Positions 63,665 to 64,000 of a DNA stretch of 64,000 nt are shown one piece after another (the stretch's first letter is position 1; each line of letters starts with the position of its first letter). The stretch spans positions 742,149 through 806,148 of the forward strand of contig NZ_JAULBL010000002.1 of the NCBI RefSeq assembly GCF_030512175.1, given 5' to 3'. Origin of the DNA: Paeniglutamicibacter sulfureus (GTDB lineage Bacteria > Actinomycetota > Actinomycetes > Actinomycetales > Micrococcaceae). The notes under the pieces were generated by a model. The model worked only from the letters and a program-made list of their open reading frames with translations, was not told the DNA's origin and searched no databases. Made by a program: the position numbers and the translations under genes.

Positions 63665-63747
63665 CATGGGGATACTCCTAAAGCTGGGCGCCTCCACGAC
63701 GACGTGGATTGGTGGCGACGGACGATGGTGTTGTTCGTTGACCTCAG

Positions 63748-63779
63748 CCTAGGTAGCACTATCGATGCATGTCCAAGCC
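63748..63779. promoter_or_regulatory. Candidate LysR operator, copy 2
   Basis: 63760-63779 repeats exactly the 20-nt sequence found at 55336-55355, with CCTAG at the same distance. It lies upstream of kdgD and downstream of the partial LysR gene, so the kdgD operon probably has its own promoter here. Confidence 0.7.
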
Positions 63780-63820
63780 CATATTTGTATTGACTGATAC
63801 TCGTTGGGTATCACAAAGCC

Positions 63821-64000
63821 TTACTCCGCGGCCCGCTCTCGGACGACTTCCAAAAGGCTCGTGATCGCAGGGTTCCGGATTTCGCGGTTCCAGATTGCGT
63901 GCATTTCCACGATGTCGCCTTCGACCCCGGCAAGCCGAAGGTAATTGACCCCGTCGATCCCCAGCGCCATGGAGGATTCGGGCACGAATGCGACCCCGCG
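63821..64000 (-). CDS. LysR-family regulator, C-terminal end (partial)
   Basis: The minus frame ending in TAA at 63821-63823 encodes about 59 residues up to the window edge, too short for the open frame list. It reads 'GVAFVPESSMALGIDGVNYL', then 'WNREIRNPAITSLLEVVRE', a pattern matching the final beta strand and helix of LysR co-inducer domains. The DNA-binding part lies beyond the window. It is on the same strand as kdgD and separated by about 155 bp, so it could be a second regulator of the cluster. Confidence 0.75.
   Translation of the reverse strand, partial: RGVAFVPESSMALGIDGVNYLRLAGVEGDIVEMHAIWNREIRNPAITSLLEVVRERAAE

Overview
The window reads as chromosomal DNA of a high-GC Gram-positive actinobacterium, most likely Micrococcaceae (Arthrobacter, Paeniglutamicibacter or Glutamicibacter type). 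This is inferred from codon use, GTG/TTG starts, the protein families and the dense catabolic gene content; no rRNA or tRNA gene was found to confirm it. Nearly everything after 11.6 kb is transport and catabolism with its regulators. The first 11.4 kb is an accessory island.

Region 1 (1-11,600), accessory island. Remnants of two IS21-type elements (1-1,512) flank a four-gene minus-strand operon (10,645 to 1,660). It encodes a large sacsin-like GHKL ATPase, a second MORC/MutL-like GHKL ATPase, a PD-(D/E)XK nuclease of the DUF4420 type and a Z1-type superfamily-2 helicase. The genes are tightly coupled (5 bp, 3 bp, then a TGATG overlap) and look more AT-rich than their surroundings. No DNA methyltransferase accompanies them. 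This is the best candidate for a poorly described anti-phage or DNA-restriction system. On its right lie a broken aminotransferase gene, a DUF6398-like remnant and a perfect 18-bp hairpin.

Region 2 (11,696-20,055) is an uptake and catabolism module: a divergent IclR regulator, a complete LIV-type ABC transporter (binding lipoprotein, two permeases, two ATPases), an SDR and a thiamine-diphosphate enzyme. The substrate is unknown.

Region 3 (20,309-25,489) holds an esterase/LLM flavoprotein pair, an MFS carrier and a Tat-exported M20 peptidase.

Region 4 (25,654-49,947) is a large catabolic cluster. It has an E2 and a fused E1 alpha/beta 2-oxoacid dehydrogenase, two SDRs, a GAF-PucR regulator, a hydroxyacyl dehydrogenase/MFS/SDR/BKACE operon, a VOC protein and a GntR-FCD regulator. 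A nine-gene operon follows (Fe-ADH, ALDH, SDR, a second LIV-type transporter, Zn-ADH), then an L-2-hydroxyglutarate oxidase. Copies of the palindrome TTGGATCCAA or its TTGGATACAA variant lie at the promoters of at least three transcription units around the GntR gene, so much of this block looks like one regulon for an unidentified compound.

Region 5 (50,034-53,000) has a decayed second copy of the LLM gene, a small membrane protein, an FMN reductase and an uncharacterised protein.

Region 6 (52,979-64,000) is a D-glucarate/aldarate catabolic region. kdgD, an ALDH and gudD together convert D-glucarate to 2-oxoglutarate. Two further enolase-superfamily dehydratases, a D-2-hydroxyacid dehydrogenase, a sugar-type epimerase/dehydrogenase and an AEC carrier lie nearby. 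A LysR regulator sits divergent to the second glucarate dehydratase-like gene. A 20-nt sequence is repeated exactly upstream of that gene and of kdgD and probably ties both operons to one LysR protein. The C-terminus of another LysR protein runs off the right edge.
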